From Sorghum bicolor (lineage: Eukaryota > Streptophyta > Magnoliopsida > Poales > Poaceae), in the NCBI RefSeq assembly GCF_000003195.3, contig NC_012878.2, positions 21,714,771-21,778,770 of the forward strand: a stretch of 64,000 bases of DNA, read 5' to 3'. Below are positions 1 to 9,455 of the stretch, in pieces. The position numbers and the translations under genes are program-made. The stretch's first letter is position 1. Every line of letters starts with the position of its first letter. The notes under the pieces were generated by a model that had not been told where the DNA came from, searched no databases, and worked only from the letters and a program-made list of their open reading frames with translations.

Positions 1-2
1 AA

Positions 3-464
3 GGAATAGTAACAAATGTCCCAGTCAAAATAGACGATCATTTTGTCTACACAGACTTTCAGATTATTAACATGGGAGAATATGAGTACGATCCACCCAT
101 CATCCTTGGAAGACCGTTCCTCAGCACCGTTAAAGCAATTATCTACATTGGAACTGGAGAAGTCCATATGCACTTCCCCTCAGAGAAGGTACACCGCTAT
201 TTCACTGACCCTAACTCTATCGTTGAAGACTCTAAGAAGGTCAGAAAACGATGCAACCGCAACCAGAGGAGGCAGATCATTGAGGATGGATGGGCAGACT
301 ATGAAGGAGAAGTTGTAAGGTCAGAAGACATACAGTTTAAACAAAATTATCTAGAGGAGACTGTAGCACCGAGTCAGGTATGGAAAGAGAAGATAACTAT
401 ACATGAAGAGGAGGCGCTGCCGGAAGTACCGACTCCGCCACCCAACGAATCCCATGACGAATGA
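3..464 (+). CDS. Gag-protease polyprotein, C-terminal end (Athila-like element A)
   Basis: The frame is open from the window edge to a TGA after residues NESHDE, so this is the 3' end of a longer ORF. The sequence reads like the C-terminal half of a retropepsin: a run of beta-strand residues followed by PIILGRPFL near nt 104-130, the conserved ILGRPF flap/C-terminal motif of plant Ty3/gypsy proteases. The catalytic DSG must lie upstream of the window. After the protease comes a charged tail with a proline-rich end (PEVPTPPP). No reverse transcriptase follows, so the element either carries only gag and protease (non-autonomous) or has lost pol. The family call rests on the protease motif and on the LTR and PBS type downstream; an exact lineage cannot be fixed from this fragment. 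Confidence 0.7.
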   Translation, partial: GIVTNVPVKIDDHFVYTDFQIINMGEYEYDPPIILGRPFLSTVKAIIYIGTGEVHMHFPSEKVHRYFTDPNSIVEDSKKVRKRCNRNQRRQIIEDGWADYEGEVVRSEDIQFKQNYLEETVAPSQVWKEKITIHEEEALPEVPTPPPNESHDE

Positions 465-2586
465 GAAAACGGAGAGTCCCGTTCGGAGGACTTAAAAACA
501 CCGAATGCCTTACCAAGAGGTAAACTTGGTAGTTATCCTTTCCCTTTCAATTATTTTAAATAGTTTACTTAGTTAATTATGTTAGTACTATCCTAAAAAG
601 AAAATAAAAATGTTAAAAAACAGTATGCCCCATGTGAGTATACGAGTGGCATAAAACCCATAAGTACATTCACTGTGGTGGTATAAAAATAAAATAAATA
701 TTTCTTTTATGCTTTATAAAATGAAAATATAAAAATAGGGAGTAACAATTATTAAGGAGTCTCAACATGATAAAGGTTAGATATTTATGCTAACACCTAA
801 TTAGTTCTAGAAAGCTTTGTTGTCTATTTGAGCTCCACAGAATTTAAGAATCAAGAAGACTAAGGATACTGCCGACTTTCAAATACAACTCTGCCACCTG
901 CTAGCTACATCAAGAGAAATTACGTCAAAATTCAGCTTGGGGGAGAGCACCCCCATTTATCTCGATAAGTATTTCTATCTATCTATCTTTATACTTATAC
1001 TATTTTAAAATATAAATATACATAACTATGGAAAACCAAAATAAAGATTTTGTGCTTATATATATATATCTTTTGCTTAGTGTGTTTAATAAATAAATAA
1101 AGTAGCTATGCTAATCTGAATCTTAACAATAAAACTCTAGCATGGATATGATGAATAGTTGCTTTGCCTAATTTTTCAAATTTGAGTTTTCTCTCAAGTT
1201 TAGACATAACTGTTATAATTTAAAGCTTGCTCTAGAACTAAACTTGTGGGAAGAAAACTTGATCTGAAGTCTAAGTTGTTAACAGATATGATATGGGAAG
1301 GTTGAGCTGCTGTTTATCTGTTCCTATAGATGCTAGAATTCTGGAGAATTTTATATTTGAAAATATTTAAAATATTACATGATGAGTTCCTGTATGATGA
1401 GAGTTTAAATTCCTACCACAGTCATATATACATGCTTGCTAGACTTTGAGCCACATATTTACTTTTTACTGCTTATGAGCATTGAGTGTGGTCAAGCTGT
1501 GTAGACCCTTAGGAGCTTGTCATGTGGTTAAATCAAGATTCACTTGCACGTTCACTCACACATGCTGCTTCTACTTCGGAAGTACCATCCACATATATCC
1601 ACTCAATTCCATCTCCAGAACCACCCAAAAATATTCTACTCCTAATCCGGGAAAGAATAGCCAAAAATATTTCTGTTTTTTCCCTGTGAAATAAATGCTC
1701 AAGTTATCTTATTACTACCACTTGCTATATTATCTCAAGAGATGAGTGCTCTGAAAAAAATAGAGATACGAGGAAATAAAAAGGGGCAAGTGCTCAGAAC
1801 CTCGAAAGGAAAGAAAAAGTGAGACGAGAGGTAAAAATGGACAAGTGTCCGATAGTAGAATTAGGGGTACAAGATACCCACCTGAGAGAAAAGAAAAAGA
1901 TAGAGCATCTCATTCTCCTCAGGAAGTTTCAAAGAGCAAGGAAGGTATGTATCCCCTCAAAGAGAAAAGTAGAATTAGACTTTCACCATTGTTATCACCA
2001 TTATCACCATACACCATTCATTCGCCACACATGCACATCTTGATTTGACTTATTGATTTGTTTCTTTGGATCCATGGTTTGACTATGGAATACATGTCTT
2101 GTAAGTATGTATACTTTATCTCCTACCTATGAGCTCTAGATATCAAAAGCCTTATTAGAGTAGGGTGAGAGAGAGGGCAATATGCTTTATACCATAAATA
2201 CTATATCTTGAGAGAAGGCATATACCATCACTGCCTTGGTAAGGATCCAGAAATACCACAAAAGAGAGATATAAGAGAATCATACAAGGAATCTCTGAGT
2301 TTTATTTGAAAATCTGCAAAAACTCTAGAGCTATAGCTGATCAAGAATAAGAGACATGGCACTTGACTAGACGGTTCAATCTTTTAACTACTCAAGATAG
2401 AAGTGACGGTTACAAGTCCCATAGTGAAAGGTAAAGTAAGTAAGTTTTAAGTCTTGACAGTTTACTCTAACTTAGAGATGAGACCTTATTTAAAAAGCAT
2501 GTGTACCGTCAATTTTTAAAGGTATTACAACAACTTATGATCCATCACTGAGTCTGTTAAAAAGCATGTGTAAGCTTGGGGGAGTT
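465..2586 (+). other. Non-coding 3' region of element A with two polypurine-tract-like sites
   Basis: About 2.1 kb of AT-rich sequence with no recognisable protein; the short ORFs in it match nothing I know. The 12-mer AGCTTGGGGGAG occurs at 934-945 and again at 2573-2584, the second copy directly before the LTR, where a polypurine tract belongs. A 16 bp direct repeat TTAAAAAGCATGTGTA lies at 2490-2505 and 2557-2572. There is a short TA run near 1058-1070. The region looks like the long untranslated 3' part of a gag-protease-only retroelement. Confidence 0.5.
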
Positions 2587-4181
2587 TGTTGACGGTCCTT
2601 AAGTATCAAATTTAATTATCAAATAAACAAAGAAAAGGATCCAAATGAAATCAACATCCAAACTTAGGGTTTTATCTGACAGAATTCCACGAATTTTGGT
2701 GTTTGTCTATTTCTGCAGGGGGTTATCAGGAAATAAGGAAGAAAGGCCCACAGGTCGGGAATACATAGAGATATCAACGTGCCACGCAATTATCTTACAT
2801 CTAGAAGACTCCAGAAGCCACGGGAAGAAAGCGGAGGCCGAACGGGGCCAGGCACTGGGCGCCCGCCCAGTTGACCTGGGCGCCCGCCCACCTCTGGAGT
2901 CCAATCAGGACTCTCTTTCGGGAAAGATCTCCACCGACCTAAAGGATCAATGATAACCATTCAATCAATGTCGGTTTGATCCAACGGCCCATATTCACTT
3001 GAAGGGACTATAAAACCAGACCCCCTGGCCCCTGGAGGAGAGAGCCTCTCGACCCTAATTCATTATTCCTCAAGGGAGAAGAAGCCTCTGATAAAGATTA
3101 GAGCCACCACATCAATTAGATATCTAGATTAGCATAGCTACATAGGATTAGAACTAGAAGGAGTCAATCTTCGATTGGTTTCCGGATCTGTCAAGAGGAT
3201 TCTTGGTAATTCTCTAATTGTGCTTCTAATTGTTCTTCTAATCATCTTTGTTCTTCAATAATATGAATATGACTTTGTTCTACTTCAATAAATTGCTTAT
3301 GACTTTGCTCTACTTGTTTATATTCAAGATTATGTTGTTCTTAGTCTATCATAGTTATGTACTTGGCTTAGTTAGATTGGATCTATATACATGCTTTGGA
3401 TCGTATAGCATTTATCCATCGGATCCATGGGTAAATGATAGATATTGTGTAGGTGTGGTGCTTATACCGTATTTATCTGCGATTGTACCCAATATGCCAG
3501 ATCATGGGGTAGTTCGTGATAGTGACAGCTTCATTGATTCTTATATAGTCCCCCTCTCGTGTATTGGGCTAGCAGAGCAATATGATTACAGGGGAGTGAT
3601 TGCTATGTTTCTCATTTACCTTGCTAATATCACTATGCGTGGCGTAGTCTTGTCTCACAATGATTGCTAAGTATGCTTGCAGTAACTATGATAATGCTAG
3701 ACTATATAGTTGAGAATAACTTAGGAAATATTCTTGTAGTTCATTCTAATACCATGCTAATGACTTTCTAGAGTATCTAATTGAGGTGCTTATCATATTT
3801 ATTATGTGGCTAAGTTATGCTGATCAGATTTATTATCCTTGTCACTATTCATTATTTCACATATCTTTTGTGTGACACTTATCCCTGTATGAAAGAGTTA
3901 GATAAATGTTCTCAATTATACATGCAATGATAGATACTCAATCTCAAATTCTATTCTGTAATCAATATTGATGATTGCTAATCCCTTCCCAGTGGTAAAA
4001 ATATAAATAACGATACCTGGAATACTTCCCGGTTAAAATGCTACATCGGTATTAATCTGTGCGCTTGCAGATCCCATTCATTATTTATTTAGAAGAGCAA
4101 TTGTATATTTCAATACCGCGTCTCTCATGTCATGCTGAGGATGACAACTTGGCTTAAGTGGTATGAGGGATAGGTTTGGCA
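2587..4181 (+). repeat. LTR of Athila-like element A (about 1.6 kb)
   Basis: It starts TGTTGACGG directly after a polypurine tract and ends in CA just before a PBS-like TGGCACCGTTATCAG. A TATA box (TATAAAA, 3009-3015) sits about 420 bp in. The segment around 4008-4070 (CTTCCCGG, then TGTGCGCTTGCAG) is clearly related to the end of the second LTR at 16007-16075. The ORFs at 2645-2953 and 3248-3670 fall inside the LTR and are not treated as genes. The 3' boundary is inferred from the PBS and could be off by a few bases. Confidence 0.6.
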
Positions 4182-4185
4182 TTTT

Positions 4186-4250
4186 TGGCACCGTTATCAG
4201 AATTAGAAAACTAAGTCTACTTCTGGTAATGATGTTAAGAATACCCAACA
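4186..4250 (+). other. PBS-like site and leader remnant after LTR A
   Basis: TGGCACCGTTATCAG at 4186-4200 resembles the TGGCGCCGTTGCC primer-binding site of Athila-type elements, with substitutions. About 50 bp of leader follow before an abrupt join to Tat gag sequence at about 4251. An LTR with a polypurine tract on its left and a PBS on its right is the junction expected of two elements sharing one LTR. Confidence 0.45.
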
Positions 4251-5356
4251 CCAGTCATCGGCTTGGCAGAATGGGTGAAAAATTAGAAGCCGATGTCTTG
4301 CCCTTTTGGGCATAAAGAGCCAGAAAAATTTGCATTTGATATCACCAAAGCCGATAGAATATTAGATTTTCTACTTCAGGAAGGGCAGATTAAGTTATCA
4401 CCCAATCATGTAATTCCATCGGCTGAAGAATTAAAGAGGATGAAATATTGCAAGTGGCACAATGCAACATCTCACGGCACAAATGAATGCTAGGTCTTTA
4501 GGCAACAGCTGCAATCGGCTATAGAATCTGGGAGGATCAAGTTTGATAATTCTAAAGCTCAGAAGCCGATGAAGATCGGTCAACATCCTTTCCCAACAAA
4601 TATGTTGGATGCTAAGGGAAAGACCAAGGTCTTGACGTCAGAAGCAGCTGAAAAAAGTGCATCGGTGGATCCCCAGCATCAGATTACTGCTGCCGATGCT
4701 AAAGGAAAGGGTTTGATCCAGGAAGGAACTAGCTCAGGAAGGCCTCCCCGATCTGGTATTGTGATAACTCATAGAAGGCATCGGGAGACTTGTCAGCAAC
4801 GTGAAGATCGGTATCAGCGCCAACAGGAGGATCACCGTCGGGAAGAAGAAAGAAGCCGACAGGAGTGGAATCGGCATAAGGATCACTGGAATTGCCCGTT
4901 CTTTATCCACTGTTGGGAACAGTACATCAAGTTGCCCACTGTTAGGGACTGCACTGAATGCAATGGTTATGATCGGTATGATAGACCTAATCGGCAGTAT
5001 CAGAATGATGATCGGCGATTTAATGAGCTGATTAGGGGAAGAGCCTCAGTTCATGATCGGTTGGGGGCAGGCTCAGTGTGCATGATAGACTTGGTGACCG
5101 TGTTGGGTACTTTCCTAGGAACCAAGAGGAGCTTCAAGAAATGGCAAATGCTCGAGTTCCTGATGAGTTCATATTTTGTAGGGATGCTAACACCTATCGA
5201 GTGGAGTCAAGGGAGAGTCGTCGCCCATCACTGAGACAGCCACAACTTCCTCTGTGGTGTCCAGAAGGATTGACTAGGACACAGAAAAGGAGGCTGCAAC
5301 GCGAAAGGCGAGAAGACTTGAGCAAGGGGGAGAGTTCTTGCAAATCTGGAGACTAG
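4251..5356 (+). pseudogene. Tat copy 1 gag, C-terminal part, decayed
   Basis: This aligns with the last third of the gag in copy 2 (20078-21146). It carries the zinc-knuckle-like CKWHNATSHGTNEC (C-X2-H-X4-H-X4-C, a variant of CCHC) and an Arg/Glu/Gln-rich basic stretch expected to bind RNA. Breaks against copy 2: an in-frame TAG at about 4287; TAG at 4491-4493 where copy 2 has a Lys codon directly after the knuckle; a frameshift at about 5066 where a G run is one base shorter than in copy 2; and a TAG at 5354-5356 before the protease. Two back-to-back copies of a VHDRLG motif mark a small internal duplication shared with copy 2. Confidence 0.8.
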
Positions 5357-5401
5357 CAGCAACCGGATCCTAAAGGGAAAGGGCCATCGGCAGATGTTAA
5401 C

Positions 5402-6067
5402 ATGGTATTTATGTTGCCGATGGAGTTTCTTGTGCCGTCCAGTGATGATGAGGAGCTGGATTTTTCTGACCAGATAGTTCAGTTGGCTCTGGATCTGGTG
5501 ACGGCTATCTTTGAAAAGCCTACCGACAATGAAAGGCAGCATCTTAAAGCTCTGTTCGTCAAAGGAAGAGTTGATGGGCAGCCGATGATCAAGATATTAG
5601 TTGATGGTGGGGCTGCTATTAACATCATGTCGTATGTAGTCTATCGAAAACTTGGGAAAGGAGATCAATATTTGACCAAGGCCGATATGATGCTAAAGGA
5701 CTTTGAAGGAAATGTGTCTCCGGTTAAGGGGGCAATATGCGTTGAGTTGACCATCGGCAGTAAAACCTTGCCGACAACATTCTTCGTGATTAGTGGAAAA
5801 GGTGCTTACAATCTGCTACTAGGGAGAGACTGGATCCATGCCAATTGCTGCATCCCATCAACAATGCACCAATGCTTGGTTCAGTGGGTAGGTGACAAGA
5901 TCGAGATTGTCCCGGGAGATTCTTCTTCTGTCATTGCATCGGCAGAGGCAGATACTTATGAGAGGACCAGGTGCATCTCAGGGGAGATTTGGGAGAAAGA
6001 TTTCCTCAAAGTTGCCGATTATGAAATTCCACCGATCCAAGCAGCCGGTTCTGATGAGGAGTTTTAA
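5402..6067 (+). CDS. Tat copy 1 aspartic protease ORF
   Basis: The 221-residue open frame is in register with gag apart from the TAG just upstream, so it was once the end of a Gag-Pro polyprotein. The catalytic motif reads VDGGAAINIM (Asp codon 5603-5605); DGG instead of DSG is seen in other plant Ty3/gypsy proteases. The second conserved motif is NLLLGRDWIH, the ILGRD flap-end box. The protein would cut the Gag-Pol precursor during particle maturation. The ORF ends TTTTAATGG, where its TAA overlaps the ATG of the RT frame. It looks catalytically plausible but has no intact gag partner. Confidence 0.8.
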   Translation: MVFMLPMEFLVPSSDDEELDFSDQIVQLALDLVTAIFEKPTDNERQHLKALFVKGRVDGQPMIKILVDGGAAINIMSYVVYRKLGKGDQYLTKADMMLKDFEGNVSPVKGAICVELTIGSKTLPTTFFVISGKGAYNLLLGRDWIHANCCIPSTMHQCLVQWVGDKIEIVPGDSSSVIASAEADTYERTRCISGEIWEKDFLKVADYEIPPIQAAGSDEEF

Positions 6068-6069
6068 TG
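6065..6069 (+). promoter_or_regulatory. TAATG stop/start overlap between protease and RT frames (Tat copy 1)
   Basis: The protease TAA (6065-6067) shares its last A with an ATG (6067-6069) opening the RT frame. The same arrangement occurs in Tat copy 2 at 51907-51911. Conservation in two diverged copies suggests a functional junction such as termination-reinitiation; alternatives are frameshifting or splicing of a protease-RT intron, which is known in Ogre elements. Confidence 0.45.
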
Positions 6070-9000
6070 GATAGGTTCGCCGATGATGGAAAATTAGGCT
6101 AGGGGTTTACATCGGCCGAAGATTTGGTAGAAGTAGATTTAGGTAATGGTGATAGGCCAAGGCCTACTTTTATTAGTGCTAAGTTAGATTCTGAGTGTAA
6201 GCAACAGTTAACCAATTTGTTAAAGGAGTATAAAGATTGCTTTGCTTGGGATTATACTGAGATGCCTGGTTCAGACCGATCCATTATTGAACATCGGTTG
6301 CCTATCAAGTCTGGGTTTCGGCCACATCAGCAGCCAGCTCGCCGATGTAATCCTAATATTCTTCATGATATTAAGGCCGAAATAACCAAACTCATCGAAG
6401 CTAAATTTATTCGGCAGTGTCAGTATGCCGAGTGGATTTCCAATGTTGTTCCAGTTTACAAGAAAAATGGGAAGCTTCGAGTTTGCATTGATTTTCGAAA
6501 TCTTAACAAGGCTACACCAATGGATGGTTACCCAATGCCAGTTGCCGATTTGCTAGTTGATGCTACAGCTGGACATCGAGTTATTAGCTTCATGGATGGC
6601 AATGCAGGATATAACCAGATATTCATGGCTAAGGAAGATATTCCAACGACTGCATTTAGATGTCCTGGTCATGTTGGATTGTTTGAGTGGGTAGTCATGA
6701 CCTTTGGCTTGAAAAATGCTGGTGCTACCTATCAAAGAGCTATGAATTTTATCTTTCATGAGTTCATCGGCAAGCTGGTGGAAATTTATATTAATGATGT
6801 GGTGGTTAAGTCTGGGGATTTCACAAAGCATCTTGCCGATCTGCGAAAAGTGTTGGAATGCACAAGAAAACATGGTTTAAAGATGAACCCTAACAAATGT
6901 GCATTTGGCATATCGGCAGGGCAGTTTCTTGGTTTCATGGTGCATCAGAGAGGAATTGAAATTAGCAGAAGATCTATTGATGCTATTAACAAAATAGTTC
7001 CTCCTACCAACAAAACTGAGCTCCAATCTCTGATCAGCAAAGTAAATTTTATCAGGCGATTTATTTCCAATCTATCTGGTAAAATTCATGCTTTTAGTCC
7101 TTTACTTAAGTTAAAAGCCAATCAAGAGTTTATATGGGGAAAAGAGCAACAGTTAGCCTTAGATGAAATCAAGATTTATTTGACAAATCCTCCGGTCTTG
7201 ATTCCACCTCAGCAAGGAAAGCCCTTCAGATTATATTTGTCTACCGATGGGATGGTCATCAGTTCGGCTTTGATTCAAGAATTTGAAGGAAAGGAGCGTG
7301 TAATTTACTATTTGAGTAGAAGATTGATTGACACTGAGACCAGGTATTCGGCCATTGAGAAGTTATGCTTATGCCTATGTTTTTCTTGCATTAAGTTGAG
7401 GCACTATTTGCTATCGGCCGAATGCACTGTTATATGCAAAGATGATGTGGTCCGATATATGCTATCTATGCCGATTATAAGTGGAAGAATCGGTAAGTGG
7501 ATTTTGGCGCTGTCGGAATTTGATTTACGTTACGAATCAGCTAAAGCGGTTAAAGGGCAGATTATGGCCGATTTTGTGACTCAACATTGTGGTGTAGTGG
7601 AAACTTTGGAAATTGTGCCTTGGACACTCTTCTTTGATGGATCCACGTGTGACCGGGGGGCAGGAATTAGCCTAGTGTTAATTTCCCCTCAGGGAAGGAA
7701 GTATGAGTTCTCTTTGCCGATTGTTGCCACGTCAACAAATAATCAAGCCGAGTATCAAGCTTTGATCAAAGTGTTGGAATTGTTGAAAGAGGTTCATGCT
7801 GATGCTGTTGAGATCTTTGGAGATTCTATGCTGGTTATAAATCAATTAGCTGGGAGCTATGAATGCCGAAGCGAAGTCCTGATGACTTATTACGAAAAGA
7901 GTATACAACTGTTAAAGGAATTCAAAGATTTCCGATTAGAGCATGTTCCTCGGTTACATATTGAGGAGGCTACTCGATTGGCTCAGCATGCCTCGGGATA
8001 TCAACCCATACTGAACACGTTATCGGCAATCGGTGCCGATAATTGGAGAAAGGAGATTGTTGATTATTTAAGAGATCCTTTTAAGAAGGTTGAGAGACGT
8101 ATCCGGTTTCAAGCTACCAAGTATGTGCTCCTTGAAGACGAGCTATATTATCAAACTATAGATGGGGTTCTCCTCAAATGTTTAGGTAATGATGAAGATA
8201 AGAGTTTGATGGGTGAAATCCATGAAGGAGTGTGTGGGGCAGATCAGTCGGCTTTTAAGATGAAGTGGATGATCAGGATAAATGGGTATTATTGGCTGAC
8301 TATACTCGAGGATTGCTTAAAATATTTCAAAGGGTGTCAAGGATGTCAGAAGTTTGGCAATATTCAAAGGGCGCCCGCATCGGCCATGAATCCCATTATT
8401 AAGCCCTAACCGTTCCGGGGACGGGCTATTGATCTAATCGGTCAGATTTACCCACCATCGAGCAAAGGGCATAAGTTCATCTTAGTTGCCACTGATTATT
8501 TCACTAAGTGGGTTGAAGCTATTCCTTCGAAGAAGGTTACATCGACCAATATGATTGATTTTGTGAAAGAACATATTATTTACCGATTTGGTATTCCTCA
8601 AACAATTACTACTGATCAGGATACTTTGTTTACATCGGGAGAGTTTGATGAATTTGCAATCGGTATGGGGATTAAATTGTTGAATTCTTCTCCTTACTAT
8701 GCTCAAGCTAATGGACAGGCCGAAGCGTCCAACAAAGGAATAATTAAACTCATCAAACGGAAGATTGAAGAAAATCCTAGGAGGTGGCATACATTGTTGA
8801 GTGAGGCTTTATGGTCATATCGGATGGCATGTCATGGTTCGACTAAAGTTTCACCGTATCAACTAGTGTATGGACATGATGCAGTGCTACCATGGGAAAT
8901 CAAGACAGGATCTAGGTGACTATCTTTTCAAGATCAGCTGGCTGCCGATGATTACGCTACTTTGATGAAAAATGAGTTGGATGATTTAGTAGGACATCGG

Positions 9001-9300
9001 TTGAAAGCTTTGATAAATATAGAAGAAAATAAAAAGAGAGTTGTCAGATGGTATGATAAAAAGGTAAAGGCTAAGGAATTTGCCGATGGAGATTTGGTGT
9101 GGAAACTAATATTACCGATTGGGACTAAAAGTTCAAAGTTTGGCAAGTGGTCTCCTAACTGGGAAGGTCCTTATCGGATAAATCGATCTGCTCCTGGTAA
9201 TGCCTATATTTTGGAAACTCTCGAAGGAGTTGAATTTCCCAGAGCGTTGAATGGAAAATATTTGAAGAAATATTACCCAAGCATATGGGTCGATCCATAA
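6067..9300 (+). pseudogene. Tat copy 1 RT - RNase H - RNase H - integrase, decayed
   Basis: Read from the overlapping ATG at 6067. An early TAG (GQG in copy 2 is G-stop-G here, about 6100) precedes the long open stretch 6124-8409. RT is recognised by VYKKNGKLRVCIDFRNLN, the PMPVADLLVD box and FMDGNAGYNQI. The catalytic box is IYINDVVVKS: the first Asp of YxDD is Asn (codon 6793-6795), which should abolish polymerisation. RNase H 1 spans about 7220-7580; a second RNase H starts at WTLFFDGST (about 7621) and is typical of Tat. Integrase follows, with a TAA at 8407-8409 before its core and a TGA at about 8917 after it; core acidic residues in ATDYFTKW, TTDQDT and GQAEASNK are present. The C-terminus ends at 9300. 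Confidence 0.85.
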
Positions 9301-9455
9301 AAAGTTTAAGTGCCGATAACACTCCTATCGGCTGGATTAAAGTGAGTTTCAGACTGAATACGATGTTTCAAGAAATGTCGATAATAGTCCTATCGGCTAG
9401 ACCAAAATAATCAGCAGTTTTGAAGAAAAAGCAGAACATGTCACCGATGAAGAGT
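9301..9455 (+). other. Spacer between Tat integrase and the 3' end of the antisense gene
   Basis: Non-coding; it holds three ATCGGC/GCCGAT words. Two convergent transcription units meet here: the plus-strand pol and the minus-strand gene that ends at 9456. I see no clear terminator or AATAAA signal. Confidence 0.5.

Noticed and set aside
1819..2048. Overlapping small ORFs with a His/Tyr-rich end
   Set aside because: Two frames overlap, codon content is ordinary for AT-rich DNA, and the region is the untranslated part of an element.
2645..3670. ORFs of 102 and 140 codons at 2645-2953 and 3248-3670
   Set aside because: Both lie inside LTR A, show no domain, and the second is a low-complexity hydrophobic translation of AT-rich DNA.
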